A stretch of DNA of 64,000 nucleotides from Liopterus haemorrhoidalis (GCA_963971575.1 OZ020622.1:5680279-5744278); one strand, 5' to 3'. Shown: positions 1-14,600, numbered from the stretch's first letter. A program made the numbers and translations. Notes: a model not told the origin generated them from the letters alone.

Positions 1-693
1 TTTACTGAATGGTAAAGTGTTTGTATGTATAAATAACTTGCATACAACATAAATAACATCACACACAAGTCTTCATCATCCATTATACTTTTAATAAAAG
101 CGCACGTATAAACACAGATATAGGTTGTCACGTGACACTTTGACGGCGTTAAAAATTATTGCATTGTGTGCAGGCGAAAATTCTCAACGGCGCTAACGCA
201 ACGCCGTCGCAAATGACGGCGCGCTGACGGCGTAGCGCGCTGTGCATTCTGTTCTAGGCTTAACAACCCAATAGTTAGTAGAATATAATACTGCTACGCG
301 TTATACATTTATTACATTGTTGCAATTATAAGCGAGGAAAAAATATATCAATATGATGAATGCTGAGTCGGACATATGTTCTTGAACAGACAACTTTGAA
401 TAATGCAACTATACCTATCAACTCTATATGATTAGCGATCAGAAAATAGTTTGGTAATCAAAGATATAGCCATTTCTATCCTTTGTTGGGCAAGCAACAT
501 GGTACGCCGTACCAAAACAACAGGGTACGCAATGCTGAACTAGAATAAAACTGTCAAATTTAAATTCCCGCCAATGCGTAACTCATGCGCAGTGTGTCCG
601 ATAAAGGATAGAATTATATGTTCTCTCTTTTATATTCCATCTCTTATATCGTGCTCGCGTTATAGAGTTTTTAGATATATATAATTTACTTAC
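1..693. other. Left edge, intron of the SOL-1-like gene
   Basis: No further exon could be placed. A GC-rich patch (about 140-250) has repeated and inverted GACGGCG/GCGCGC motifs, possibly a MITE. A stretch near 365-395 (gacatatgt, cttgaacagaca) recurs near 32838-32860. Confidence 0.5.
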
Positions 694-2109
694 AATGCGC
701 TTCATCTGAATCATCATCAGCACCGCAATTATCCACAAGGTTGCACCGTAGTTTATCCGAGATGCAGTATCCACTACGCCGACAAAGGAACTGATCGCAA
801 TCATCCGCGTCTTCACCACCTCCAGCACCAGCAGCAGCAGCTCTTGGTTCCGAAACCTCGGTCCAAACAGCTCGAAATCCTTGAGCACCTACAGCCTTAT
901 CAGCCGTTATAAAAGACAGCCGCAAGACATTGGTTTCAGAGACATATTGCCACCGATCTGCCGCACCTTTTTCTCCACACATTTCAAGTGGAGCACTATC
1001 CGTCGTATGCCATAATCTTAATACCGCAGCAGGACAACCACGTCCACCTGGGTCACCTTCAACCGCGAATCTCTCAAAATTTAATAGTATCCGATACCGT
1101 GGTCGTGCCATTACGTACCAATTACACGTCTTCGATGCTAACCCACGACCAGGTCCGTCGTAATTCTCTGGGAAATTAGGTGATGAAATTATCCCGTACT
1201 CGACACTACTAATATTCGTTCCGCAATCTCCAAAGATAGACTTCGCTGTTTCGAAGACGTATCGCGCTTTAAAACCGCTATAAACACCTTCTGAGTCTGC
1301 GTGAAGCACCACCCGTAACCCTAGAGCGCCACGATTTGATTCTACTGGACCTGGAGCAGTCATACCACAATATCGTCCTATTAACTTATCCGTACCGTCC
1401 CTATATACATTATAAACCTCTAACCAATCTTCTTGGCAGTATGTCATACCGTAAGAACCCGTTGTTGTATTTGCTGAATCCGCACGAACTTTAAAATTAT
1501 CGAAAACGATAGTGACTTGTTCGTTTGGTGTTGCTAGGAATAAATAAGTACAGTTGGTGTCACTAGGATAGTTGGAAGGATAACGTGGTGAATTAAATTC
1601 ACCACGTTTACGACTTGCACTACGGTATGTAAATGAACAAGTACCGTCTGGAGCTGGTGTTCCTGGTATACGATACTCAGTTTCGAAGGTATAACGCGCC
1701 TTGAAACCACGACCCTGTAATTCACCGCTACTGAATACCATAACAAGTCTAGGACCATCTGATACTACGATAGTTGGTCGACTTTCTTCCCCACAAAGTT
1801 CATGATCGAATTTATCGTATGAATCTGTTGCTTCTTGACCCTTTAAATATACTTTGAGGTAACCGTCTGTACAACTGTCGCCCCCCCTTTCGCCTTTTGG
1901 GATGTCGAATTTTACGAATTCGAGACGGACCCGCTCCAGATGTTGAGAATCCTGCATGCCGTAGATAAAATAACGACATACAATTTTTGGGATATATGGG
2001 AACGGATAATTCGGGCTGAACACGTAGCCAGAAGACTCTTTCTTACTGAGTATTTTCTGGTCGCATTCAGACCCTTTTATATGTTCCCCGTCGTTTTTGC
2101 TGATAAAAT
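694..2109 (-). CDS. sol-1: SOL-1-like long exon, CUB3-CUB5 and LDLa
   Basis: Acceptor ATTTTCAG at 2110, donor GTAAGT at 693; 1416 nt. It begins DFISKNDGEH, then CUB3 (ECDQKILSK ... SPNYPFPYIP), CUB4 (TCSFTYRSASRK ... PRYPSNYP ... RYCG), CUB5 (FGDCGTNISS ... SPNFPENY), an Ala/Gly-rich linker and LDLa. A second AG ten bases downstream (after 2100) is out of phase with exon 3669, so the first AG is the used site. Confidence 0.92.
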
Positions 2110-2556
2110 CTGAAAATACATTTATTTAATATTAAATACACCATTTTATTAGATGTACAAACTAATTCGGTACCTTTACTTCTATCAATCAATTATAACT
2201 CAATTTTAAGTTTAAATATTTTGGTCCATGCTTCAGTACATAGCTTGCAAGAAGAGATGTCTTAAAACGCTACTCTGAGGCACTCCCTGATGAAGGCAGC
2301 GAACGGGTTTTCTGTACCAACCCTTCGTAATTCTATCGTGTAACGGCTAGACTGGCATCGACAATTAGCCTCGTTGCAGAAATAGGCCGATGTAAAATAA
2401 TTAAATTTAAAAAAAAGTTATTTCTACTCTGCTGCTAGAATGTATTTTGTGATGGCGGTCCGTCCTGTGGTAGCCACAGCTGATTTTTTTCTGTATATAA
2501 ATGGTTTTTAGGGTTTTGTAGGTATGACCAAAAAACCCTTATACCGTCATTTTGTC

Positions 2557-2610
<54 letters not shown>

Positions 2611-5600
2611 TCGGTAAAAATTGTAGCCGACCGGCTAAACCTAGAAAGTTGAAATTTGGCATGCTTATACAACTCGTTGACCCGCACATAGGAAAAATAC
2701 CAAAACATCTAAAAAACATATCCCCCTAAAAATATAAACAAATATGTGCTCATCGAAAAAAAAAATATTTTTTTTTAATTCTGAGTAGGGTATCAAATGA
2801 AAGCCCTTGGTACGTGGATTAACGATCAAATTTTTATTTTTCCAAAAAAAATTATTTTGAAGCGATTTTTGCCAATATTGTGCAAAAAAAATTTTGTCCC
2901 ACACCCTGTAGCCCAGATGGTTTAAACTAAAAATCTGAAAAAATTCTAAGTAATGTACATTGGTGTGAACCGGAATAGTTCAACAGGAATTTTTGATCAG
3001 ATTATGTTTTTGGAAAAAAAAGCATTTTTTCTGTTTTTTTGCTAATAATGTTGACAACTTATAGTTATATAATACGCTAAACAGTAACGTGTTTCTTGGT
3101 GCTGTGGCTAAGATACTTGCGTTCTGTCCAAGAATTCGTAATCGGACTCATGTTCGAGTCCTACGTGAGGAGACAATATTATTTTTTATTTATTTTTTGC
3201 ATTTTTATATTGTTTAAATTATTTTTTCAAAATTTTAATTATATTTTGGCAATTGTTGCATTTAATTTTTAATAGCGTAAATTTAATAACCAGTGGAAAT
3301 TGTTGAAATTATAATTTAATTATATATTTGAATGTACACGAAATCAAAGGGGAGGAGCTATGACTAAAAACAACCAATGGAAGCCATAGGCGCAATTTTC
3401 AAAATCTTAATGAACCTTGATATATAAAAAAAAAAAATACTGCACATCTTTAAAAACTTAAATAATGGTAATAGGCATTCGAATTAAAATTCATAAAAAA
3501 ATATTTTGTCACAAAATTTGTTTTGGCACCCCAAATAATCATCATTCACTTACTAGATACCTGCAAAACCCTGAAATGTGTGAAAATTCACACTTCACAT
3601 CAATTTTTTATTTATTTATATTTAAAGGCACTGAATTAGTTTGTACACCTAAAAGTTTTGAAATTTACCTAGCTTAACGAAGCTTTCTGAAAATTCAAAG
3701 ATGCCTTTAAAACCCCTGTTTTGCGTATTCGCTGTTCGCTGTAATGTGGAAAATGTAACGTATAACGAGGAATCGCTTGAGTATAGAACTAAGTTACGCT
3801 GTTGACCGCAATAGATCCCTATAACTGCAGACGTATTATCGGAGCCGTCATGTATTTTAACGAAGTCAAAAGGGCAGCTGGAAAATAAAACGATTTTTAT
3901 AAAGACACAACATTTTATATAGTAAAAAAGTGGTTTCGTCTGTTAAATCGGAAGTCCGTTAAATTTGAAGTCCATTAAATCGAGATCCATTAAATCAAAG
4001 GTCCGTTAAATCGAAAGTCCGTTAAATCCCAAGTCAGTTAAATCCGAAGTCCGTTAAATCGAGGTCTATTAAATCAAAGGTCCGTTAAATGGAAGGCTCG
4101 TTAAATCCCAAGTCAGTTAAATCCGAAGTCCGTTAAATCGAGGTCTATTAAATCAAAGGTCCATTAAATGGAAGGCCCGTTAAATCCCAAGTCAGTTAAA
4201 TCCGAAGTCCGTTAAATCGAGGTCTATTAAATCAAAGGTCCGTTAAATGGAAGGCTCGTTAAATCCCAAGTCAGTTAAATCCGAAGTCCGTTAAATCGAG
4301 GTCTATTAAATCAAAGGTCCATTAAATGGAAGGCCCGTTAAATCCCAAGTCAGTTAAATCCGAAGTCCGTTAAATCGAGGTCTATTAAATCAAAGGTCCA
4401 TTAAATGGAAGGCCCGTTAAATCCCAAATCAGTTAAATCCGAAGTCCGTTAAATCGAGGTCTATTAAATCAAAGGTCCATTAAATGGAAGGCCCGTTAAA
4501 TCCCAAGTCAGTTAAATCCGAAGTCCATTAAATAAGAAGTCCGTTAAATCAAAGGTTCGTTAGATAGGGCGTTTGTTTGAAACGGGGCACCCCGAAAATC
4601 TCCTTTATTTGTAAAGATACAAAAAATCTTCAGAACAAAAGTTAAACTAGACAAAAAGACCCATCTAAAGGTTACTATAAGAATTCTGAGGCACTTCAGG
4701 TTTCACCGGAAATGATGTCAACTTTTGATCTAGCATAGGGAATCGATAATTTTATATTTTTTTCCTAAAAGTACATTAAATTAGCTTTACAATGACACCA
4801 AAAAATCATATTTTTATGTTAACCATTTCAAAATGGCGACCATTTATTTACAAAATAATAATCAACATAAGTTTTACAAAGTTGATCGTAGCAAGCTTTG
4901 AAAACAATTAAAAAAGAAACAAAATCACGCCATTGGATTTTTTCCTTTGGGGGTATTTAAAGTGTGAGTGTATCGGACAACACCAACGACGATAGAAGAT
5001 TTAGAAGAAAGGGTTAGAAGTGCAATCCGGGATATCCAAGAGTGTACTCTTATAAGGGCGATGGAAGAGTTTTTATTAAGAATGAGAAAATGTGTGGACA
5101 ATAATGGTGGTTTGATCGAACAATTGTAATTTTAATTAATTATAAAAATATCTCTAAAATAAACTATTTGACTATTTAGAAAAAAAAAAACTATTAAATT
5201 TAAAATTATTTTACAAAAAAAAAAAAATACAAATGTTCGATCAAACCACCATTATTGTCCACACATTTTCTCATTCTTAATAAAAACTCTTTCATCGCCC
5301 TTATAAGAGTACACTCTTGGATATCCCGGACTGCAATTCTAACCCTTTCTTCTAAATCTTCTATCGTCGTTGGTGTTGTCCGATACACTCTATCTTTTAA
5401 ATACCCCCAAACGAAAAAATCCAATGGCGTGATTTTGTTTCTTTTTTTTATTGTTTTCAAAGCTTGTTACGTTCAACTTTGTAAAACTTATGTTGATTAA
5501 AATTAAACGATTTTAACGATTTTAAAATCGTTTAAAATATGGCGCTATGGTCTTTATTTATAAACTTTTACTAGGTCGTTTACCGGGATATTTTCAGAAA

Positions 5601-8600
5601 AATATTGTTTATAATAAAGATGTGCATAATTATAATACCCGAGGTGCCAAAGATCTCAGAATCATAAAAACTAAATTATCTAAAACCGCTAATCAAACTT
5701 TCTGTAAAGGATTTAAAGAATATAATGGTCTACCTGATCATTTAAAATATGAATGTTTAACTTTAGATAAGTTCAAGCGTGAATTATTTAATTATTTAAT
5801 TAATAAGAGTTAGGATTTTTTGAGAAGTATTATTTAAGAAAAAATATTTTTTGCGATTGTTAGTATTTAAGATGTACAATGTATGGAAACATTATTATTT
5901 TTTTTTGTAAAAAAAGAAAGAAAAAGTTTATGTATATTAGGCCCTGCCTATTTTGGTAAATAAAGTTATTATTATTATTATTATTATTTTGTAAATAAAT
6001 GGTCACCATTTTAAAATGGTTAACATAAAAATATGACTTTTTGGTGTCATTGTAAAGCTAATTTAATGTACTTTTAGGAAAAAAATATAAAATTATCGAT
6101 TCCCTATGCTAGATCAAAAGTTGACATCATTTCCGGTGAAACTGGAAGTGCCTCAGAATTCTTATAGTAACCTTTAGAAGGGCCTTTTTGTCTAGTTTAA
6201 CTTTTGTTCTGAATATTTTTTATATCTTTACAAATAAAGGAGATTTTCGGGGTGCCCCGTTTCAAACAAACACCCTGTATATATAATGTTTTCCGGCAAT
6301 ATTTTTAAGTTCGGCATTAAATAATAAGTCCGTTAAATCGAGGGTTTAGTATGTTGTAAAAATACTTACTGTGGACCTCCAAAGAATAAATCGAAATCCC
6401 GGAACTCTAATCGTACCCTCTGTCCCGGTTGTCCTAGGAACTGATAGGTGCAGACTAGCGCCTTGGGGTAAGCCCCCGGATATGTGGGCGAAAGAATGAC
6501 TCCCGTCTTCTTCTTGGCGCTATGCACTAGGAAGCTACATGGGGTATTGGGTAACGGTGTTCCAATTTCGTATTCTGTATCGTTGATGAAGTTGAAACGA
6601 CCGCTGAAGAGTTCAGGGTTTGTATGATTTTTGTCGGTGTAGAAAGATAACGCCACAGCTCGATAGAGTGAGATACGGCGGCGCGGTGGGATAGGACCAC
6701 AATACCGGCCGCCGAATGGCGAATTGATCAGCTCCGCAGGTTCTGGGGATACCACTTCCGAGTACACGTCCATGTACTCGTGTGTGCACCTGTACAAAAT
6801 AAATGTCAATACCATCAACACAATCTACAACTATACTAATATTAAAATGAGAAAAGAATTGCGGTAATTGCATAGTTTTTCGTCTAAGTCGAGGGTTGGC
6901 AAAGCAAAATTTAACATTTTGACTGCATTAAATGCCCCCAAAAGCACATATGCGAGGTTTACTATGCGATACTAATAAGGTGATACGTCCCGAATTGGCC
7001 GGGACAGTCCCGAATTGGCCCAGACAGTCCCGAATTTCCGCCTTGCGTCCCTATTTTTGTTCAGAGTCAATATTTGTCCCGAATTCGGCTTTTTTGTCCC
7101 GAATTTTAGAAAAGGTACTTATTTTAAATATTTATTTTAAATATACTTCAACTAAAAACTTCTTTTTACAAAACATTAACTAAAACAATCTACCGAAAGG
7201 GTATTTTCCTTGATGAACAGCTTTTGAACTGTAAATTATGAAGAAAACTGTGGATTTTTATAAAATGCTTCAAAGCAAAAAAGACTTCTCAAAAAGATCC
7301 ATAGTTCGGAAAAATATTAAAAGTTTTCTTATATAAGTCGGATTGCTGATAAGTGACTGTTCGTTGCTACAAGTATCGATATTCAATACTATATGCTTTC
7401 TCTGTCTGTATCATTATAATTATTTGCATACCCATAGTAACGTATAGTGACGCAAGTTGCAACTAACCTTCCAAATTATTTGAATACAAAACAAAACATT
7501 AGAAAGAAATAGCATGATTCGTAGATGTCTTTACTAATTAGAGCGCGAAAATAAATTTACAGCAGTACTCAAACAAACAAAATTATTAATTTTAAGGTTA
7601 TAATTATTAATAAGGAAAAATTTATACTCATACGTAAATTTTGGATTATAATTTGTTATTTATTCCAGCAGGTTTAAAATTAAAGTTTGTGAATTTAATA
7701 ATTGGCCGCAAGCCGTATTTTAATTAATATTTATTACCAGACACTGACAGTTAACACAAATAACAAAAAACATTTTTAAAATCGCTGAAAAATGGTAAAT
7801 AGATTATTATATGAATTCATTACTTGATACATACATGTAACAGTCACCTATCAGCAATCCGACTATACTGAGTAATTTCAATGAATAAATTTTGAATTCA
7901 TTTAAAAAAATACTTTGATTTTAATTATTGTTCCTTTTAATAATATAAGTTAATTATATTTGATTGGAAATTTTTATTTAGTATGTATTATAATTATTTA
8001 TTGTATATAATTTGTATTAAAAAAAAAAAATTACACAATTATAGTTGAATAATTAACTTCTTCCCTGTCTATGAGCTCCCGAATTTTGAACTAAAAGATA
8101 TGGTCACCTTAATAGTAAACGTCAACTTCAATAAAAGGTGCGTTCGGCATAACTGTGCAGTGTTAACTGTGTCGTGCAAGTTTTTTGTCACGTCACCACT
8201 GTACACACTGTGCAAGAAAGTCAAAGACGAACGCTTTGTTCAGATTATGCAGCTATTATTGTTATTCTAACTTTTTTTTGTAATCAAATTATGTGTGTTT
8301 GATTACATGCAGTCTGTCTCCTGCTACTTGTTTTGTATGATAATATAAAAATGACGCATGAAGGTTTCGGGATGCTTTTAAGTAATACAAAAGAAATTTT
8401 ATTTGATGAGGAAGACAATTCAGAAAATTTTCCAAGCGAGAAAATATTTTGGAAAAAGTGTTTGAATATGCAAAGAGTACTGTTCCAAACATGACTAAAA
8501 ATCAATTTAAAGTACATTTTCACTTGTATCCAGAAAATTTTGAGTCTTTTTGAGTGTATTTACATGTTCCATTATGAGGTTCATGTCTGTACTATTTATT

Positions 8601-11600
8601 TTGCAAATGCTGCAGGCACAAACAATGATATCTTGATTGTTTTCACTCATATTGTTTTGTAGAAAGAATAATTTGTATTTTTACCGCAAAAAACACTATT
8701 GCACAGATTACCACACGATTTGAACTTGTGACGACTGTGCAACACAAACTGCACTGCACGATATTTGCCGAACGATCTTCGTGCAGCACAGAGCACACAG
8801 AAACTTTATGCCGAACGTTTCTTGTGTAAATTATGCAGTATGTGTAGATTATTAGCTTATGCCGAACGCTCCAGGCATAAACAATGATATCTTGATTGTT
8901 TTCACTCATATTGTTTTGTAGAAATACTATAGAACTTACTAATACTATGTTTTTGGCTAATTAAAGGACATAAGGGCGCGGGTGAATTGTTATTTTCTAC
9001 TCGGATAGTAATAAGGTAACATGCGCCAAGGATTCTTTTCTCATTTTAATACCATTCTACCAATATCTACAAGGATGGGAAAGGCTATTAATACTACCAT
9101 TTAATCAAAGATGCCAGATTTTACCGTACATGAATAAAATTTTCTAAACTATGGGTTTCGGAGGTATAGTTATATTCAGAGCCGTAACAATGTTTCTGGT
9201 GCCATTGGCAAATAAAGTAAATTGATAATAAAATTTACTTCCTCAAATACAAGTGAAGAGCAAGAAAAAAAGGTCCTCACCTTCCAAATACAAGTGAAGA
9301 GCAAAAAAAAGAAGGTCCTTACCTCCAAATACAAGTGAAGAGCAAAAAAAGAAGGTCCTCACCTCTAAATACAAGTGAAGAGCAAAAAAAAGCTTTCACC
9401 TGCAATAGCTCCCTTAATCAGGCCCAGCGCCCTTGTAAAACCTCGCGCCCCTGGCAAATGCCATTTTTGACGATATACGTACGAGCGCTAATTGTGTTGT
9501 TTACATTAACTTAAAAAAATTCATCTCGGCTACAAATAGAATTAAACTGTGAACATTTTTGAGCGATTTTTTTTACAACTTTCGACGTGGATTAACCCAA
9601 CAACAGTGCATCGATGAACTTAATTCGACTCTTGGCGATAAAGCACCATCAAGGACTACTGTTTATCGATTGATTGCAGACTTCAATCGTGGCCGTAATT
9701 CGCTTAAGGACGAATTTCGTAAAGGTCGTCAAAAATCAGTTGTTGTTCCGGAAAACATTGATGCTATGCGTGAACTGATACTGCAAGATCGTCATGTGAC
9801 TTATAGTGACATTGAGGTATCCTTGGGCATTAGTGGGACCAGCATACATTCACTATTGCATGAACATTTGGCCGTCAAAAAGACTTATTCACGTTGGATC
9901 CCACATAATTTGACGATCAGAGTGAAAGAGGCCTCAATCGGAGTGGAAAATTGGTTCAAATGAATGCAAAAGTGTATTGATCTTCATGGAGAATATTTTG
10001 AAAAACAATAAAGCCACTTTTGTTGATAAATAATTGTTTTTGATCTCAAATCCCGAAATTTATAAGGCCTCGTACCTATAGGTATATTGATGGTACGTGA
10101 TATTTACTTTTTCTGGTTTAGGGATGACCAAAAAAGTTTAAAGACCACTGAATTATGATAATTGTTCTTTCCAAGTTATGGTAGTATACGGTTCTGTGTT
10201 GAAAAAGGAACAATACAACAAATTATTAATAAAATATATAATTATTATATTAATTTAAAAAAATATAAATCCCCTCTCGGTTATTCTGTCTCAGTTTGTT
10301 CTGTGGACAACATGAAACCCTAGTCCATCCTTTACATACCTACGAAACCATGAAATGTGTAAAAATTCACACTTTTTTTGAAGATATCTGGCATCTTTGT
10401 GGTGATAAACAGAGTGAGGATATTGCTAGGTGAAGTGGAATAAGTGCAATAAAATCAGTAAATTATATGTGATAATTTTTAGTTTTTAATACACTTATTC
10501 CGCCTCACCTAACAGTTCTCACTCTGATGATAAAACACTAGGTCATGCACAAACCAGGAGGAAGCCCATGGGCACGATTTTTGGTATTAATGACCTGTGT
10601 GTGACCCTCTGTGTATGGTGTAAGGTGTCAAAGAGTGACTGGATGACCTAAACTGGCCTGATAAAAAACAATACATATAATACTCACTGTGGTAGTTCGC
10701 CGACGGCTGATCCACTGTTGACATCAAGACACAGATGATGTTGATGAAGATGGACGCGGCAGGCAAACAGACCAACGCAACACATATACCAATCACATAT
10801 GTAGAGTTCAAGAAAAAACGATCACAGTCACAAAAAATAAAATTTACTCATCACCTTATTGTCATTATGAATTTTAGGATTATTTTATTTATCAGTAGTA
10901 TTAATATTTGTTTAATTAGGCAGTTAAACTGCATTTTTGTCGATTTAAACATAGGGGAGAGTTGGGTAATACCGATCAGTAGAATTTTTCAATGTCCCTC
11001 CACTTAAACGTAATGTAAGTACATAAAAGGTACATTCGAGTTGTTCAGGATAGAGCGAACGCTAAGCGAACAGTTGATAATGACGTCATGAATAGAACAC
11101 TGACGGAGCGCAGCAAGTCGAACATGGAGCGAGCGTTGTTGTGACGTAATGTTTATAAAATCTAACCCTACAATTTTACGCGATGTTTTTACTGTCAGAT
11201 TAGTTCACGTCAGTGATGAATCAAAATTATGTACTTTGGTTTGCCGTTGAATTATTTTTCAATGATGAATCTGAACAAGTAATTTTAGGAAAGGGGTTTG
11301 CAGAAAATACGGTGCCAAATTTTACAGATCGTCAATTCTCAAATCACATTTTCGGGTATCTACAATTTTCGAAAATGTTCTTGGAAAACTGCAAGCATTG
11401 CCAGACGAAGTTCATCTGATTAAATTATTGAAAATGCTGTATTTCTTAAAACCTTTCACTATCGATTCAGGTTCGATCTACTGCCAGGTGGTCGCAATCC
11501 ATTCTCCTAAAACTGAGATTGAGGATTTCTTAATTTTTTCTGAAGATTTCAATGGGTGATTTCCCGCTAATACCCATTTGTTGTATTATTTTCGTAAGTT

Positions 11601-14600
11601 GTCTTTAAATAGTTTATTGACCACCACATCCAAGACTTGCAACTGGGATGTCATACCACCTGGTATTATTACAAGATCGGAATTCAATGCCTGAATTTTT
11701 TTCTTAACACCTGACGTAAGATGGCCGCGAAATGCATCGCGAGATTTTCTCAGAGAACCTGGCAGTTTTCCCCATATCACATTCAGCCAGTCTAATACTA
11801 ATTTCTCTGTAATTCATCCTTTTTCTTGGGCCCGAAAATTGATTCCTGGATGCAATTTTTCTTTGGGCATTGCTTTACGTTTCAATATATCATAAGATCG
11901 AAGCTTCTGTCCATCAACCGTAACGGCAAGCATAACAGTAATTCCGGACTAATCGTAATCAGTTGACTTCAATAAGACCGTCTTTTCACCTTTCTTATGG
12001 TGGTGCGGAGGCCTAGGCGTACCAATAATAAGGGTTGTTTATATTACATTTCATTACCGAGACCTCGAATTTAACGCGTCAAAAAATATCGCGTTATATT
12101 CGGGAAAATACGGTAATTCGCCATGAAAGATAAGAATTAATTTTTCCCCGTTTCATTTCTACAATAGAAAACCCTTAAAGTGATCGGTATTACTCAACTC
12201 TATTCTTACACCACCCGAAATTATGGATATGGCAAGAAATATGTACAAAAGAATTTCGTTAATCCGGCTCCTCCGGTTCTTAGATACCGCCGGATTATCG
12301 ATAACTTTTAATGTCAATCGACGAAAAACTTTATTACTAAAAATTACAGAGTAAAGAACGGTATAAATTACGTGTGAAATAAAAGCGTCCAAATTGGAAA
12401 GTAGTGGACTCTGATCGTTTTTCCCTACAAGTATATAAAATGGTACGGAAAGAAAATATTTTGAGGTAAATTCAGATTTTTTTATTGAAATTAATAACTT
12501 ATTTTAACCCTCTGTCAGACGCAAAGTAAATATAACGAATTCGTGCGCAATGTATCTGACAGATATAATCCATTCACGATATTTCCTCATCTAAGTAAGC
12601 CATGATATTTTTTTAAATTGCATTAAATTTAACATTAAAAAAAATAATGGACATTCTTCTATTCTTATTTGTATATTTTTACCGACCGCCAAATACATAC
12701 ATACAACAGCAATACAATACATAAGGGAGGTATTGTGATCATACCGATTTTGACATTTCGAGATTTCGATGGATCTTCACGAATTGAGGTCCCTACATAA
12801 CGTTCTGACTATTTTTAGCATGATGTCGGTCGGTCTGTCTGTCCGTCTATCGGTTTGTCTCTCGGTCCGTGTACACGTGAAGAGCTAATTCGGCTAAAAA
12901 GATTTTTATGAAACTTCATATTTAAGCTTTTGACATCAATGGCACGAGTTAATCAACTTTTAGTAAAAATCGGTTAACTAGAAATGGGAGTTTACTCGTG
13001 TCGGTTTTAAGATTTTTGCGAAGATTTCACAACAGAGAAATATTTCGAAAAAATTTATTTATCAAAAGTTGCTATAAAAACAATAACTAACAACTTTTAT
13101 TTGAGACATTTTTTTGATAAAGCAGCATAAATTAAACAAGTACTTTGTGATGGCGGTCGGTCCTGTTCTTCAATCAAAGCTTCAATCAACCGGTAAAAGT
13201 TACTAGATATGAAAATCTAGTTCCACTTATAGCAAAGAAACCGCCTATACGTACCGTTAAATATAAATTTTTAATATATTTTTTTAAAAGCAATTTGTTT
13301 AGTAATTCGAAAACTTAAAACCTGAACTAATAGTTAAGAATTATATCATAAAATAAATCAATATTGTACTATGATCTTTCTTTCCTTGTACTCTTCATAT
13401 ACTAATAACAAATACGTTCATATACGGCGACACGTATACATATATATACAGTGCAATCATTAATTCCTGAGCGTTATGTAATACTTGACAGAAACATTTA
13501 ATTATCAAACATATTTCCAAGGACATGTACACATAGGTGTACATTCTATTTTTATTACCTTATACGAATTGATTATTAAATGAACGCCATTTTTCTCTAC
13601 ACACCAATGAGTTGATAACAGATATTAAGTTAGCAACACATTTTCGTTGTTCCTCGGATGAGTTCGGGCAAACGAAGTAATCTGATTGGATCTTTATTAA
13701 ATTGGTATTTTCAGCTGTATACTGCACTGCTATTTTTAAACTCATTGTTTACTGTTATGTAACGGACAAGAAATAATGATCGCACGGTATATATACGGTG
13801 AACCGTACTGGTACCATTATACTCACTCTGGCGGTGTGCCCCTAAGGGCGAAGTGCGTGAAGATGATCTCCACACGCTGTCCAGGTCCCGCTATGAACGT
13901 ATAAACGCACTGTCGGGAATGACCGCGTGGATTGATAAAAGACGGCGCATGGAATGTGCCGTTTTGGGGACCACCCGCACGGCTCACGTACGTCTGATCA
14001 CACTCTGTAAGAAACGCACACAACACTCAACCACTAGAACGTACCACAAAAGTGAATCACGCACTCATGTGCATACCATTCGCACGTAATCTTAGTCATT
14101 CAAACTTATTAGGTGTACACATTGATTCACTGCCTTTAAATTGAATCAGTTAAAGGCGTTTAACCTAATAAAGGCTCCCTAGCAGTGGCGGTCGGTAAAG
14201 CATGTTTGGGAGGGCAATTGGTATGATCGGACAAGTTCGTACTATATCGCTCAACAGTAGTATAGCAACGACAAAGCACGAGCGTGTCCGATCATGCTGA
14301 TTGCCCTCCCAAAACATGCTTCACCGACCGCCGCTACTCCCTAGACTCCAAGCAATGGTCGTTAAGCGAAAAAGTTTATTATGTGAAGCGCCGATATATA
14401 CAGGGTGTTCAATCTAAGTGTGCCACCATTACTATCTCGAGAACTATAAGAGCTACGAGGTTGGTTAAATTAGCAAAGAAATACCATTTTGCAAGTTTAT
14501 TACAAAACTATTAACAAAAAATTTATATGGACATTGGTTCTCCAAATATAGGACCCAACTTTCTTTTTTTAAATGAGAACATATATTTTTATATTTTTGT

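Larger units (their letters stand above)
4564..6284. mobile_element. Foldback DNA transposon with long inverted arms
   Basis: The left arm from about 4564 (gggcgtttgtttgaaacggg) and right arm ending 6284 (cccgtttcaaacaaacaccc) are inverted copies for hundreds of bases. The arms contain two tail-to-tail transposase C-terminal fragments. A LINE 3' end (5526-5992) is inserted in the right arm. Confidence 0.88.

Noticed and set aside
2435..2904. Minus-strand frames containing QTDR repeats
   Set aside because: Translation of the (GTCT)n microsatellite and an interspersed repeat.
3095..3172. A functional tRNA gene
   Set aside because: The acceptor stem does not pair and the T loop has the wrong length; a SINE or relic is more likely.
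3935..4565. CRISPR-like array
   Set aside because: Units are contiguous degenerate sub-repeats without unique spacers, in a eukaryotic intron; it is a minisatellite.
10587..10811. 74-residue hydrophobic open frame on the minus strand resembling a signal or membrane peptide
   Set aside because: It lacks an ATG at its start, and its phase does not join any SOL-1-like exon. The acceptor and donor inside it point to the 27-nt microexon instead.
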